Shown: piece after piece, positions 63,883 to 64,000 of the stretch
Layout: each line of letters opens with the position of its first letter
Position numbering within the stretch: position 1 is the first letter of the stretch
Position numbers and translations under genes: made by a program
NCBI GenBank assembly: GCA_039197065.1
Contig: JBCCUL010000038.1
Span: 1-64,000, forward strand
Direction of reading: 5' to 3'
Length of the DNA: 64,000 nt
Source: JANQPX01 sp039197065
GTDB lineage: Bacteria > Pseudomonadota > Alphaproteobacteria > Geminicoccales > Geminicoccaceae
Notes under the pieces: model-generated
Database searches by the model: none
What the model was told of the DNA's origin: nothing
The model's input: only the letters and a program-made list of their open reading frames with translations

Positions 63883-64000
63883 CTAGATGCCGTCGATGTC
63901 AGCTCTGATTTTGACGAAGAGTTCGTGGAAGCCGGCGATGCCGCCGAACAATCCACCAATTTCCGTCACCTTGACGCGGGTCTGGCCATCGGCAACCGGT
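63883..64000 (-). CDS. C-terminal fragment of an unidentified protein
   Basis: A minus-strand frame enters from the right window edge and stops at TAG 63883-63885. The 38 visible residues start PVADGQTRVKVTEIGG and end FVKIRADIDGI. It converges with the rhomboid gene. Too short to name the family. Confidence 0.55.
   Translation of the reverse strand, partial: PVADGQTRVKVTEIGGLFGGIAGFHELFVKIRADIDGI

Overview
The window is a GC-rich stretch of an alphaproteobacterial chromosome. The evidence is a CtrA response regulator next to flagellar fliI-fliJ, the mnmG-rsmG-parA-parB segregation cluster, the hemE-hemJ-rho cluster, a 1.6-kb-codon NAD-glutamate dehydrogenase and short intergenic repeats of a style common in Hyphomicrobiales. 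Genus and species cannot be named from the sequence. Nearly all genes are housekeeping or house-style regulatory genes. No CRISPR array, tRNA, rRNA, prophage or intact transposon is visible.

Layout. 0-5 kb: a cut-off gene, a peptidoglycan-binding/endopeptidase-like gene broken by one TGA, an SH3-type secreted protein, an S9 peptidase and a PA0069-type radical SAM protein. 5.3-11.1 kb: a six-gene SUF iron-sulfur operon (Rrf2 regulator, sufB, C, D, S, T). 11.1-15.5 kb: mnmG-rsmG-parA-parB on the minus strand with two perfect parS sites, one inside the rsmG coding sequence. 15.5-20.4 kb: giant NAD-glutamate dehydrogenase with a CtrA-type site upstream. 20.5-28.9 kb: acetyltransferase, entericidin-like lipoprotein, adenylate cyclase, spermidine synthase, and a sensor GGDEF-EAL gene interrupted by one TAG. 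28.9-32.7 kb: uvrC-pgsA-moaD-moaE. 32.9-37.4 kb: creatinase, LysR regulator and small genes. 37.8-42.2 kb: rho-hemJ-hemE facing away from the PPDK/PEP-synthase regulator gene across a 419-bp AT-rich gap with DnaA-box-like sites. This gap is the best candidate for the chromosomal replication origin. 42.3-49.7 kb: oxidoreductase, glutathione transferase-like protein and gcvTHP behind a tandem glycine riboswitch. 49.9-55.9 kb: secreted hypothetical proteins, a 43-aa CDGSH protein, ppx-rlmE, a degenerate REC-GGDEF protein and a ferredoxin reductase/ferredoxin pair. 56-58.8 kb: fliI-fliJ divergent from ctrA with a perfect CtrA box between them. 59-64 kb: hydroxyacid dehydrogenase, then a decay zone (IS200-type transposase remnant, zinc alcohol dehydrogenase pseudogene, repeats), then a rhomboid protease.

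How it fits together. Origin-proximal functions (candidate origin, ParABS, CtrA) sit within about 46 kb of each other. The usual hemE-hemJ-rho-mnmE-mnmG-rsmG-parA-parB block is split by about 22 kb of unrelated genes, and mnmE is absent from the window. Iron-sulfur supply (SUF) is encoded near several Fe-S consumers (radical SAM, ferredoxin, CDGSH). Four families of short repeats or hairpins recur; one of them (GTGGC-NNN-GCCAC) sits at or just after stop codons of five unrelated genes in the same orientation relative to the gene. I saw no defence system, secondary-metabolite cluster or other clearly new multigene system. The most interesting items are the candidate origin, the stop-codon-linked hairpins, the two nonsense-interrupted genes and the CtrA-type sites.
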